Positions 8,071-16,044 are shown, counted from the first letter of the stretch. The stretch is 28,316 nucleotides of DNA from Candidatus Campylobacter infans (GCA_009827235.1 SPMW01000020.1:1-28316), one strand, 5' to 3'. Numbers and translations are program-made. Notes: generated by a model from the sequence alone, not told the origin.

Positions 8071-9654
8071 TTAAGCTTGTTTATGTGCTGCTATTTCTTC
8101 TGCTTTATGCTTTGCAAACATTTTATTTACAAGGTATTGTTGTAATAGCGAGCAAAGGTTGTTAATAAACCAATACAGCGTAAGACCTGCTGGGAACATC
8201 AAAAAGAAAAATGTAAAAATCACCGGCAGCCAGCGCATTAGCTTTTCTTGCATTGGATCACTAAAAGTAGTAGGCGTTATGCGTTGTTGTAAATACATAG
8301 ACGCGCCCATTAAAATAGGTAGCACAAAATACGGATCTTTTATAGCCAAATCATTAACCCATAAAATCCACTCAGCACCTTTTAGCTCGATAGCATTTAA
8401 AAGCACGCGGTAAATCGCAAAAAACACAGGTATTTGAAGCAAAATCGGCAAACATCCGCCCATAGGATTAGCGCCGTGCTTTTTATAAAGCTCCATCATA
8501 TGTGCGTTTAGTTTGGCTGGGTCGCCTTTGTATTTGGCTTGGAGTTCTCGCATTTTAGGCGCGATATCTTTTAGTTTATTCATAGATACCATACCTTTGT
8601 AAGTAAGCGGGAATAATATCACACGGATTATTAGCGTAAGCACTACTATCGCCCAGCCCCAGTTGCCCAAATAGCCATAAAGCCAGTTAAGAAAGGCAAA
8701 CATTGGTTTTGAGATAAAAGTAAACCAGCCGTATTCTACCACATCGCTTAGACGCGGATTTATGCTTTTTAGAAGTTCATTATTTTTTGGTCCTATAAAA
8801 CCTTTTAACATAAGTGCGCCACTAGCTCTAATAAAGGCTAGGGTGCTTTCATCTTTGGCGTTTTGTATATATACTTCTAAATTTTTGTTTTCATCATAAA
8901 ATAGCGTGGTGTAGTATCTATCGCTACTAGCTACTAAATCTATACCTCTAAATACTTCATCGCCTTTTGCATCGCCATCTTCGATTATCTCTAAGCTATC
9001 GCTACTAGTTCGTAGCATTGTGCCATGAACTGTATAGCCATCTACTTGCGCGCTTGGGCGATGCCCTGCGGTGATGAAATAATCAGCATCAACGCTTACT
9101 TTGAGATCATAACTACCATTTGGGTAAAAAAGTATTTCTTTAATTAGGGTTTTATCGCCTAAATTTTGAGTTAATATCACGCTTTTTGCGCCAGTATTTA
9201 AATCAAGTTCATTTGAGCTTGCGCTGTATGTGTTTTTAAAGGCTAGGTTATTAAGCTCTGTGTTAGCAAAACGCACTTCAAGTGGCAGAGGTTCGTGGCT
9301 TGGAGAAATTAGAGTTGTTTGCTCGCCTTCTTCATTTTTAAACTTATCATTACTTAGGATAAAATTTGAAATCCTACCAAACTCATCAATGCTAGCATTA
9401 AAATCAGGTGCGCTTATTTTTACTAAAATTTTACTTTGCTTTTGTGCTGGGGCGTTTTGGGCATTTTGTGCGTCAGGGGCATTTTGCTTTATTGCTGGGG
9501 CGTTTTGGGTGTTTTGAGCGTTTTGCTCTATGGAGGTAGAGTTTTGATCTAATTGTTTTTTGGGCAAAAAATAATAATCATAAGCTACAAAAAACACCAT
9601 AGATAACACGATGGCAATAAAAAGTCTAGCCTGAGTGGATAATTTATCAATCAC
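8071..9654 (-). CDS. yidC: Membrane protein insertase YidC
   Basis: Inserts and folds inner-membrane proteins alone or with SecYEG. The 527-residue protein has the Gram-negative layout. The N-terminal membrane helix is about 11-29. A Gln/Asn/Ala-rich linker follows (36-73), then the periplasmic P1 domain (about 74-300) and the conserved five-helix core. The core has the groove Arg344 in LIIRVILFP, then helices near 400-420, 441-457 and 475-500, and a basic tail. The start is GTG; its first base is the last base of the yidD TAG stop, and AAGGA lies seven bases upstream. The linker repeats are described separately. Confidence 0.97.
   Translation of the reverse strand: MIDKLSTQARLFIAIVLSMVFFVAYDYYFLPKKQLDQNSTSIEQNAQNTQNAPAIKQNAPDAQNAQNAPAQKQSKILVKISAPDFNASIDEFGRISNFILSNDKFKNEEGEQTTLISPSHEPLPLEVRFANTELNNLAFKNTYSASSNELDLNTGAKSVILTQNLGDKTLIKEILFYPNGSYDLKVSVDADYFITAGHRPSAQVDGYTVHGTMLRTSSDSLEIIEDGDAKGDEVFRGIDLVASSDRYYTTLFYDENKNLEVYIQNAKDESTLAFIRASGALMLKGFIGPKNNELLKSINPRLSDVVEYGWFTFISKPMFAFLNWLYGYLGNWGWAIVVLTLIIRVILFPLTYKGMVSMNKLKDIAPKMRELQAKYKGDPAKLNAHMMELYKKHGANPMGGCLPILLQIPVFFAIYRVLLNAIELKGAEWILWVNDLAIKDPYFVLPILMGASMYLQQRITPTTFSDPMQEKLMRWLPVIFTFFFLMFPAGLTLYWFINNLCSLLQQYLVNKMFAKHKAEEIAAHKQA
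9445..9509 (-). repeat. 17-bp direct repeat in the yidC linker
   Basis: TGCTGGGGCGTTTTGGG occurs at 9445-9461 and again at 9493-9509 on the plus strand, 48 bases (16 codons) apart. It encodes part of the repeated QNAP/QNAQ linker of YidC between the first membrane helix and the periplasmic domain. Confidence 0.85.
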
Positions 9655-9986
9655 TATTTTTCCTTAAAATTTTTAATTAAATAAAATTTGTTTTGTTTGA
9701 TTGGCACTAAAAAATAACTAATTTTTGGAATTTTGTCTAGTTTTTTTAGGCGCGCTGGATTATTATGCTTGCGTTTGATTATAGGATAATCCACGCCACC
9801 GCGAAATAGCTGATTACAACGCAAAATTCTAAGGCAAATTTTAAAACTAGCTATGAAAAAATTTTCATTTTTTAAATACCAAAGAGCGTAGTTTGAGCAA
9901 CTTGGATAATACCTGCATTTTTGCCCAAAAAGCACTGAAATATAACGCTGATAAAAGCTTATAAGCTCATTTATAAATTTTTGCAT
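9654..9986 (-). CDS. yidD: Membrane protein insertion efficiency factor YidD
   Basis: YidD is a small membrane-associated protein that aids YidC-dependent insertion. The family signature is clear: ELISFYQRYISVLFGQKCRYYPSCSNYA, then NQLFRGGVDYP. The paired Cys of CRYYPSCSNY is intact. At 110 residues it is longer than the common 70-85; the extra is a basic C-terminal tail (PARLKKLDKIPK onward). The ATG start lies 10 bases after rnpA, and its stop overlaps the GTG of yidC by one base. Confidence 0.95.
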   Translation of the reverse strand: MQKFINELISFYQRYISVLFGQKCRYYPSCSNYALWYLKNENFFIASFKICLRILRCNQLFRGGVDYPIIKRKHNNPARLKKLDKIPKISYFLVPIKQNKFYLIKNFKEK

Positions 9987-9996
9987 TTTGTTTATG

Positions 9997-10326
9997 TTAT
10001 TTAAAAGCGCCTATTTTAGAGATAGACCAAATTAAATTTTTGCTTAAATCACTAAAAGGCGCGCTGATTAAGCTTTGCTTGGCTGTTATTATATAAGAGC
10101 CGTTTTTTAGCTTTGGATAAAGGCTAGCAAATACCGCGCGTAAGCGTCTTTTGGCTTTGTTTCTTTTAACAGCATTGCCGATTTTTTTGCTAGCTACTGG
10201 CGCAAATTTTAACTCATTTTCATTAGCTAGAAAATACACGCTAGCATGCTCGCAGTGCCATTTTTTAGCATTTTTATAGATGGTGCTAAACTCAGCATTA
10301 AGCCTGATACGAGCATATTTTGCCAA
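9997..10326 (-). CDS. rnpA: Ribonuclease P protein component
   Basis: Basic protein subunit of RNase P, which with the catalytic RNA (rnpB, not in the window) matures tRNA 5' ends. The 109-residue product shows the RNR signature KKIGNAVKRNKAKRRLRA and the conserved F/Y of the N-terminal region (AEFSTIYKNAKKWHCEHASVY). The start is TTG at 10326, one base after the rpmH stop codon. No strong Shine-Dalgarno site is visible, so translation is probably coupled to rpmH. No ATG in a sensible place would preserve the N-terminal helix. Confidence 0.93.
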   Translation of the reverse strand: MAKYARIRLNAEFSTIYKNAKKWHCEHASVYFLANENELKFAPVASKKIGNAVKRNKAKRRLRAVFASLYPKLKNGSYIITAKQSLISAPFSDLSKNLIWSISKIGAFK

Positions 10327-10327
10327 A

Positions 10328-10462
10328 TTAAGCCGCTAATCTTTTTCTGCCTTTTGCGCGGCGTGCGTTTATTACCTTGCGTCCGTTTTTGGTTTTCATT
10401 CGCACTCTAAATCCGTGAGTGCGTTTTTTAGGCGTGTTGTGTGGTTGGTAGGTTCTTTTCAT
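10328..10462 (-). CDS. rpmH: 50S ribosomal protein L34
   Basis: A short gene of 44 codons read from the minus strand. It starts [19 protein letters not shown], continues with [11 protein letters not shown] and ends KGRKRLAA. This is the complete, highly basic L34 found in nearly all bacteria next to rnpA. AAGGA (10469-10473) lies six bases before the ATG, and a TATAAT promoter is just upstream. It is the first gene of the rpmH-rnpA-yidD-yidC-khpB-mnmE cluster. Confidence 0.97.
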   Translation of the reverse strand: MKRTYQPHNTPKKRTHGFRVRMKTKNGRKVINARRAKGRKRLAA

Positions 10463-10493
10463 ATTTTTTCCTTAAAATAAAATAAAGGGCGCG

Positions 10494-10499
10494 ATTATA
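10494..10499 (-). promoter_or_regulatory. -10 box of rpmH cluster
   Basis: Minus-strand GCTATAAT followed by CGCGCCC, 31 bases before the rpmH ATG. A G/C-rich discriminator next to a translation-gene promoter resembles stringently controlled promoters of other bacteria; control here is inferred only. Confidence 0.65.
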
Positions 10500-10541
10500 G
10501 CCTAGCAATTCTTAAAAGCTTCTTTTTTTGGTGTTTATAAA

Positions 10542-11765
10542 TTATCTTTTTTGCTTTGTTATATTGACAAAACCTTTTGAGTTTACCTTATAAATATGCG
10601 TGCGATAAGCTACTTGTCCGTTGTTGATTATTTCATTAAAGCGCGCGTTAGTGCCGTTAAATAAAAATTGCGTGATTATGTAATCTAGGCCAAAAATAGT
10701 AGGATAAGCTACTCTATCAAATTTTAAATCAATGCCAAGAATTTTTGCCTTTGCCACAATTTCATCATCAATATCGCCAAAAGATGATGCTACAAGCATT
10801 TTAGCCCTATCAGCACTTCTTAATAAATTAAAAAGCACAAGGTCATAGCATATTTGCGTACAAAGCACTGCGTGTGGCTCTAAATCATAAACGCGAAATT
10901 GCGATGCTAAAAGCGAAGCGCGCAATAATGTGGTGTTTAAGAAAATTGAAGCATTTTGTAAGGCTTTGTTATTATCTAAATGGCTTTTTAAATCAACGCT
11001 TTTATTGTCTATTACATCAATATACGCATTTGGGGCGAAATTTTTAACTTGCTCGTTTAAGAGCTGGCTTAATCTGCTACCATCGCCAAAGCTAGCGATT
11101 TTATTATTTGCGTATTCTAAAAGCGCGCTAATTTGTGATTCATAATCAATGCCACCAAAGACGATATTATCGTTGTATTCTTTGGCTAAGCTAGCGTGTA
11201 AAGTAGGTATGTAAAAAAAGATTTTTTCGTATTTTTGTGCTGATATTATAGGCAAGGCTGCATCAGTTATTGGTGCGATTACATACTTAAAACCTTCGCT
11301 TTGTAGGGCTAGGATTGTTTCATCTAAGGTGCTTTCATCTTTGGTGATAAAAAATTTTATAGCCACAGCCTTATCGCTACTAGCTGTGTAGGCTAAAATA
11401 GCGTTAGTTACGATAAAAGAATAGCTTTTGATGCTTTGTTTTGGGATTAGCACGGCGATTTTGGCATTAGCATTAATGGGCGTAAAAATCGCCTCAGCAC
11501 TATTTAATTCAACCCCGCTTAATATAGCATAATAAGCATTTAGCAACTGGGTATTTGAAATATTTTGCCCAAAACGAGAAATAAAACTAAACACTCGCCC
11601 TTTTTTTAGTAGTTCAAAAAGACAGGCTATATTGCATTCTTGTGGTTCTAGGTTGATAAACTCCAAGTTTGCTGGCGGGATATTTGAGAGTTTATCAGCC
11701 TTAGCAAAGAGCGCATTTGGCGCATAAAACACTAAAAAAACAAAAAGTAAAATAATTTTTTTCAT
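10542..11765 (-). CDS. Exported periplasmic protein, possibly with a type 1 periplasmic-binding fold
   Basis: I do not recognise a named family with confidence. The 407-residue protein begins with a clear signal peptide (MKKIILLFVFLVFYAPNALFA, cleavage likely after ALFA at 21). A short Cys pair follows (CNIAC). From about residue 100 the pattern AKIAVLIPKQ, then GFKYVIAPITDAA and NIVFGGIDYESQISALLEYA, resembles the type 1 periplasmic-binding fold seen in LpoA/LppC proteins and branched-chain amino acid binding proteins. No transporter genes lie nearby, so a non-transport, envelope role is more likely. The start overlaps the stop of the UDG-like gene by four bases (ATGA). The downstream gene is rpmH with its own promoter. 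Confidence 0.75.
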   Translation of the reverse strand: MKKIILLFVFLVFYAPNALFAKADKLSNIPPANLEFINLEPQECNIACLFELLKKGRVFSFISRFGQNISNTQLLNAYYAILSGVELNSAEAIFTPINANAKIAVLIPKQSIKSYSFIVTNAILAYTASSDKAVAIKFFITKDESTLDETILALQSEGFKYVIAPITDAALPIISAQKYEKIFFYIPTLHASLAKEYNDNIVFGGIDYESQISALLEYANNKIASFGDGSRLSQLLNEQVKNFAPNAYIDVIDNKSVDLKSHLDNNKALQNASIFLNTTLLRASLLASQFRVYDLEPHAVLCTQICYDLVLFNLLRSADRAKMLVASSFGDIDDEIVAKAKILGIDLKFDRVAYPTIFGLDYIITQFLFNGTNARFNEIINNGQVAYRTHIYKVNSKGFVNITKQKR

Positions 11766-12388
11766 AAAAAAGCCTTTAATTTATGTAAATCTGCGATTAT
11801 TTCGCATTTTAAGCTAGGATTTTTTGCTAAAAATGCCAAATCGTGCGTTGGCATAACTAGCATATCACCCAGCCTATATAATCCGCCACGAACGCTAGTA
11901 TAAGCATAGCCACTTTCTCCCATCAAAGCCTTAAATACTTGCGCTCCAAGTGCTATTATGATTTTTGGTTTAAGCATTTTTTGTTCTAAATCAAAATAGG
12001 GCTTACAAGGCTTTAAATTAGCGTTTATATCGTTATTTGCGATAAAATTTTCAAATTTAGAGCGCGTGGTTATGCATTTAAGCAAAAAGCTAAAATATGC
12101 GTTTGAAAATTCCTTGCCGATTAAAGCTTTAAATGCGTCTATATCGCGCTTTATACCATCATAAGCCATTAAGGATACAAAGATAATTTTTGCATCATAG
12201 CTATGCTCGCAAATATCAATTAAAACGCTATCTTGGCGGATTTTACAAAGCTGACAAAGATTGCATTCTTTGATATTTGTGTTGCATTCGTTTAAATCTT
12301 TGTAAAAATTTTGATTTTGCGATGGCGTGTAATGCCCTATAAAACTATATCCCATTGCTTTATGAAAATATAAATCATCTAAACTCAT
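11762..12388 (-). CDS. Uracil-DNA-glycosylase-like Fe-S protein with degenerate active site
   Basis: The 208-residue protein aligns by eye with family 4/5-type uracil-DNA glycosylases. Likely cluster cysteines are C45 and C48 (in CNLCQLC), C105 (LLKCITTRS) and C128 (LKPCKPYF). KPKIIIALGAQVFKALMG is the typical central strand-helix. Motif A, normally GEAPG or similar, reads VSLMAYDG (71-78). Motif B, normally THHP or TYHPS-like, reads PTHDLAFLAKNP (180-191), so the HP pair is missing. The frame is intact, so this looks like divergence and not decay. It heads a two-gene unit with the periplasmic protein (4-base overlap). The -10 box lies only eight bases before the ATG. Confidence 0.8.
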   Translation of the reverse strand: MSLDDLYFHKAMGYSFIGHYTPSQNQNFYKDLNECNTNIKECNLCQLCKIRQDSVLIDICEHSYDAKIIFVSLMAYDGIKRDIDAFKALIGKEFSNAYFSFLLKCITTRSKFENFIANNDINANLKPCKPYFDLEQKMLKPKIIIALGAQVFKALMGESGYAYTSVRGGLYRLGDMLVMPTHDLAFLAKNPSLKCEIIADLHKLKAFL

Positions 12389-12396
12389 AAGCGCTG

Positions 12397-12402
12397 ATTA
12401 TA
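12397..12402 (-). promoter_or_regulatory. -10 box of UDG-like gene (leaderless candidate)
   Basis: Minus-strand TATAAT followed by CAGCGCTT and then the ATG at 12388. The normal spacing puts the transcription start within about two bases of the ATG. No Shine-Dalgarno sequence fits between them. Confidence 0.55.
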
Positions 12403-12498
12403 TAAAAATAAACTAAATTTGTGCTTTTTAAATTTTAAAATTTTAAAATGAATTAGATTAAAATTTATTGATTTTACGCTTATTTAAAGTTAATTTGC

Positions 12499-12504
12499 TA
12501 CAAT
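12499..12504 (+). promoter_or_regulatory. -10 box of metK
   Basis: GCTACAAT followed by GGGCGCC, about 42 bases before the metK ATG. A leader near 35 bases is too short for a SAM riboswitch. AAGGAT (12535-12540) is the ribosome site. Confidence 0.6.
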
Positions 12505-12545
12505 GGGCGCCATTTTTTACATTCAAATATATTCAAGGATAAATA

Positions 12546-13745
12546 ATGTATTTATTTACAAGCGAAGTAGTAAGTCCAGGACACCCTGATAAATGCGCTG
12601 ATATAATAGCTGATAGCATTGTGGATGCGATTTTAAAGCAAGATCCAAATGGACGCGTAGCAAGTGAGGTTTTTGTAGCTGGCAAGCATGTAGTAATTGG
12701 CGGAGAGGTAAATGCTAAGGTTGATTTTACGCATCAAGATTACCGCGATATAGTAAAAGAATCTATTAAAAAAATAGGTTATTTTGATAATCCGCATTTT
12801 ACGCGCGAGCAATGCTTGCATCCACAAGATCTTGAAGTTGATGTGTTTTTAAATCAGCAAAGCCCTGATATAAATCAAGGCGTAGATCAAGCAAGTGGCG
12901 AAATAGGCGCTGGCGATCAAGGTATAATGTTTGGTTTTGCAAGTTGTGAAACACAGCATTTAATGCCAGCAGCCATTACTTACGCAAGAATGCTATGTGA
13001 TAAGGTTTATGAATACGCCCTAAATCATCCTGATCGTTTTGGTGTGGATATTAAAACGCAAGTTACCATTGATTATGGCACTAAGCAAAATTTTGAAAAC
13101 TGCGCTCCACAGCGCATTCACACCATCGTAGTAAGTGCGCCAAGTGTTGATAATTTAAGCATAGACGAGGTAAGAAGCACGATTAAAGAGTTAATCGATA
13201 ATGCCGGCTTGCCAGCTAATTTATACGATCCGCAAAATACTATAATTTATATAAATCCTACCGGGCGTTATGTAAATCATAGCTCATTACACGATAGCGG
13301 GCTAACAGGGCGCAAATTAATCGTAGATAGTTTTGGTGGGTATTCGCCAATAGGCGGTGGCGCACAAAGTTCAAAAGACTATACAAAAGTCGATAGAAGC
13401 GGGCTTTATGCTGCTAGATATATAGCCAAAAATATCGTAGCTGCTGGACTTGCTAAAAAATGCATAGTTCAGCTTAGCTATGCAATAGGCGTAGCAAAAC
13501 CAACTAGCATTAGCGTTGATTGTATGGGCACAAATCTTAAAAGCGTGGGTGATGATGTTTTGAGTGATTTTGTGTATGAAAATTTCGCACTCACACCACG
13601 CTGGATTACTAAAAAATTTGGCTTAGATAAGCCTAGTAAAGATACATTTTTATACGCTGATGTCGCATCAAAAGGGCAAGTGGGCGTGCCTAGCTATCCT
13701 TGGGAGAGTTTAGATAGTGTGGAGTTATTTAAAAAATTAGGCTAA
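12546..13745 (+). CDS. metK: S-adenosylmethionine synthase
   Basis: Makes S-adenosylmethionine from methionine and ATP, with release of phosphate and diphosphate. At 399 residues it has a slightly long but normal length. Motifs include SPGHPDK (10-16, ATP-binding His13), GAGDQG (121-126), the DYGTKQNF region and the P-loop-like GGGAQSSKD (270-278). The common form of the last is GGGAFSGKD; the A-Q-S-S variant is, to my memory, typical of Campylobacter MetK. AAGGAT precedes the ATG. It is divergent from the UDG-like gene, with both promoters in the 157-base gap. Confidence 0.97.
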   Translation: MYLFTSEVVSPGHPDKCADIIADSIVDAILKQDPNGRVASEVFVAGKHVVIGGEVNAKVDFTHQDYRDIVKESIKKIGYFDNPHFTREQCLHPQDLEVDVFLNQQSPDINQGVDQASGEIGAGDQGIMFGFASCETQHLMPAAITYARMLCDKVYEYALNHPDRFGVDIKTQVTIDYGTKQNFENCAPQRIHTIVVSAPSVDNLSIDEVRSTIKELIDNAGLPANLYDPQNTIIYINPTGRYVNHSSLHDSGLTGRKLIVDSFGGYSPIGGGAQSSKDYTKVDRSGLYAARYIAKNIVAAGLAKKCIVQLSYAIGVAKPTSISVDCMGTNLKSVGDDVLSDFVYENFALTPRWITKKFGLDKPSKDTFLYADVASKGQVGVPSYPWESLDSVELFKKLG

Positions 13746-13766
13746 TTTAAATGGTATGATTATTGC

Positions 13767-13772
13767 TACAAT
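13767..13772 (+). promoter_or_regulatory. Possible -10 box of fliL-acpS
   Basis: GCTACAAT in the 55-base gap between metK and fliL, 28 bases before the ATG. A second candidate, TATGAT at 13755-13760, also fits. The discriminator is TAAAAAA, unlike the G/C-rich ones elsewhere in the window. Confidence 0.45.
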
Positions 13773-13800
13773 TAAAAAAATCTAATTTAAAGGGATAAAA

Positions 13801-14346
13801 ATGGCAGAAGAAGAAAATAAAGAAAAGAAAAAAAGCACTAGTTTGGTGCTTGTTGTGGTTATTGGAATTTTAGTAATTCTTTTGGTGATTATAGGTTTGT
13901 TTGTGGTTTTATTGATGGGTGGCAATGAAGAAAACGAAAAAATCGCAGAGCAAGCAAGTAGCGCAGCAGTAGCAGCGGCCACGCAAGAGCAAAAAGCACC
14001 ATCTCGCTCTATGCCAAAAGAACGCTCTAATGATTTTTTTAATGTCGGCCCTATGTATCCATTAGATCAATTTTTAGTAAATTTGCTTAGCGAAACTGGC
14101 TCGCGCTATCTTAAAATGGAGATAAACTTAGAATTAAGCGCAGAAACGCTAACGCCTGAAATAGACCAAAAAAAGCCACTTTTGCGTGATATAATTATTA
14201 GAATTTTAACATCAAGAACCTATGAAGATGTCAGCACCGCAAAAGGCAAAGAACGCTTAAAAGATGAAATAGCCACTAAATTAAATGAAATTTTACGCGA
14301 TGGCTATATTAAAAATGTCTTTTTTACCGATTTTATCGTGCAATGA
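13801..14346 (+). CDS. fliL: Flagellar basal body-associated protein FliL
   Basis: FliL is a single-pass inner-membrane protein that rings the stator units around the flagellar motor and supports torque. The 181-residue protein has a short acidic/basic cytoplasmic N-terminus, one membrane helix (about 14-38) and a linker rich in Ala, Gln and Glu. The conserved periplasmic domain runs from PMYPLDQFLVNL through SRYLKMEINLEL to the C-terminus GYIKNVFFTDFIVQ. The ATG has AAAGGGA upstream. Its TGA overlaps the acpS ATG by four bases. It is the only flagellar gene in the window. Confidence 0.95.
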   Translation: MAEEENKEKKKSTSLVLVVVIGILVILLVIIGLFVVLLMGGNEENEKIAEQASSAAVAAATQEQKAPSRSMPKERSNDFFNVGPMYPLDQFLVNLLSETGSRYLKMEINLELSAETLTPEIDQKKPLLRDIIIRILTSRTYEDVSTAKGKERLKDEIATKLNEILRDGYIKNVFFTDFIVQ

Positions 14347-14720
14347 TAGGCGTTGATGTAATTAGCATAGATCGCATCACAAAACTTAAAGCTAAGTTTG
14401 GCAAGCGTTTTTTAGGGCGTTTTTTAAACGAAAAAGAACTAAGCTTGGCTAAAAATGATGCTAGCATTGCTGGCTTTTGGGCTATTAAAGAAGCAACGGC
14501 AAAAGCCCTAGGATGCGGTATTTGCAAGGATTGTGATTTTAGTGATATAAGTATTTTTAAAAGCCCGCTTGGCGCACCTTGTGTTAAAATTTCAAAACAC
14601 GCGCGCCTTGCTTATAAAAAACGCAAGCAAAAAAGCCTAAAAAAGCGCGCATTTGTAAGCCTTAGCCATGATGGTGGCATAGCCATTGCTGTGGTGAAAT
14701 TACGCAAAAAGCAAGATTAA
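14343..14720 (+). CDS. acpS: Holo-[acyl-carrier-protein] synthase
   Basis: Transfers 4'-phosphopantetheine from CoA to the serine of acyl carrier protein. The 125-residue product has the expected size. It begins MIGVDVISIDRI, with the Mg-binding Asp at residue 5, and has the second signature GFWAIKEATAKALG with the metal-binding Glu, followed by SPLGAPCV and SLSHDGGIAIAVV. Translation is probably coupled to fliL through the ATGA overlap. Confidence 0.96.
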   Translation: MIGVDVISIDRITKLKAKFGKRFLGRFLNEKELSLAKNDASIAGFWAIKEATAKALGCGICKDCDFSDISIFKSPLGAPCVKISKHARLAYKKRKQKSLKKRAFVSLSHDGGIAIAVVKLRKKQD

Positions 14721-14760
14721 ACTTTCATATTTAAAATTTTAAAATACCAGCGAGGATAAA

Positions 14761-16044
14761 ATGACTAACGCAGAGCTTTCAAAGCGCGATTTAGCGCATA
14801 TTTGGCATCCTTGTTCGCAAATGAGCGATTATGATGAGATAATTCCTATCAAACAAGCTTATGGCGCGGTGTTAAGGGATTTTGATGGTAAAGAATATAT
14901 TGATTGTGTTAGTAGCTGGTGGGTAAATATTTTAGGCCATAGTAATGAGCGTATAGCAAAAGCCATTGCTAATCAAGCAGATAAATTAGCACAAGTTATA
15001 TTAGCTGGTTTTTCGCACGAAGCCATTATCAAACTAAGCGAGCGACTTTGTGCTAGCCTTGGCGCGCCTTTTAATAAATGTTTTTATGGGGATAATGGCA
15101 GTGCGGCCGTGGAGATTGCTTTAAAAATGAGCTATCATAAAAATAAATTACAAGGGCTTGAAAAACCGCTATTTTTAAATCTCAAAAATAGCTATCACGG
15201 CGAAACCATCGGGGCTTTAAGCGTTGGCGATGTGGAGATTTATAAGCTTAGTTATGGCGGAATTTTAATAAACGCAATTAGCACAAAGGTGCCAATGAGT
15301 TTTAAAGATAATGAAGTAAGCGAAGATGAAGCCCTAAGCGATCTTGCGAGCATTTTAAAAGATTATGGGCATAAAATTAGCGCATTTATTGCCGAGCCAC
15401 TAATACAATGTGCTGGCAATATGAATATGCCAAGCCCTAGCTTTTATAAAAAGGCGTGCGAAATGGTAAAAAATGCTGGCATTGATGTGATTTTTGATGA
15501 AATTGCTGTGGGATTTGGGCGCACAGGCACGATGTGGGCGTTTAATCAAATTGGCTTTGTGCCTGATTTTATTTGTATTAGCAAGGGGATAACTGGCGGA
15601 TTTATGCCTTTTAGTGTGGTGCTTACAAATGATAGTATTTATAATGAGTTTTTGGGGGATTTTTCGCGAGCGTTTTTGCATTCTCACAGCTACACAGGCA
15701 ACGCCTTAGCAGCAGCTGGGGCAAATGCCGTGCTAGATATATTTGAAGATGAAAATATCATAGAAAAAAACCGCTCTTTGAGCGCGTTTATTTTAGCTGA
15801 GTTTGCTAGTTTAAAAAATCACAAAAAGGTGCATAATTTTAGACAATGTGGTATGGTTTTGGCTTTTGATTTAATAAATGTGCCAAAAAATAGCGTGAAA
15901 AATATGCGTTTTGAGGCTTTAAAGCGTGGTTTGGTGCTTCGCCCGCTAGAAAATTGCGTGTATTTTATGCCACCTTATGTAATTTCGCACGAGCAAATAA
16001 GCTACGCTGCTAGGCAAATTAAGCAAATGATTGACGAGCTTTAA
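14761..16044 (+). CDS. bioA: Adenosylmethionine-8-amino-7-oxononanoate aminotransferase
   Basis: PLP enzyme of biotin synthesis that makes 7,8-diaminopelargonate (DAPA) from KAPA, usually with S-adenosylmethionine as amino donor. The 427-residue protein shows the BioA hallmarks: HIWHPCSQM (N-terminus), SSWWVNILGH (53-54 WW), YGDNGSAAVEIALKM, the Asp of DEIAVGFGRTG, the Schiff-base Lys275 in SKGITGGFMP, and HSHSYTGN. GAGGAT precedes the ATG, and acpS ends 40 bases upstream. No other bio genes are near, although metK, which makes its amino donor, is two genes upstream. Confidence 0.95.
   Translation: MTNAELSKRDLAHIWHPCSQMSDYDEIIPIKQAYGAVLRDFDGKEYIDCVSSWWVNILGHSNERIAKAIANQADKLAQVILAGFSHEAIIKLSERLCASLGAPFNKCFYGDNGSAAVEIALKMSYHKNKLQGLEKPLFLNLKNSYHGETIGALSVGDVEIYKLSYGGILINAISTKVPMSFKDNEVSEDEALSDLASILKDYGHKISAFIAEPLIQCAGNMNMPSPSFYKKACEMVKNAGIDVIFDEIAVGFGRTGTMWAFNQIGFVPDFICISKGITGGFMPFSVVLTNDSIYNEFLGDFSRAFLHSHSYTGNALAAAGANAVLDIFEDENIIEKNRSLSAFILAEFASLKNHKKVHNFRQCGMVLAFDLINVPKNSVKNMRFEALKRGLVLRPLENCVYFMPPYVISHEQISYAARQIKQMIDEL

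Noticed and set aside
10463..10541. Possible replication origin beside rpmH
   Set aside because: rpmH-rnpA is near oriC in many bacteria, but there is no dnaA, dnaN or cluster of DnaA boxes here; the gap is explained by a promoter.
11762..12388. Frameshift or decay of the UDG-like gene
   Set aside because: The frame is continuous at normal length with cysteines and core strands preserved; the changes are substitutions, not breaks.
12505..12545. Possible SAM riboswitch before metK
   Set aside because: The leader predicted from the -10 box is only about 35 bases and shows none of the paired elements of known SAM riboswitches.
15400..15687. Minus-strand 95-codon frame inside bioA
   Set aside because: It is antisense to the conserved PLP-binding region of BioA, and the translation has no recognisable pattern.
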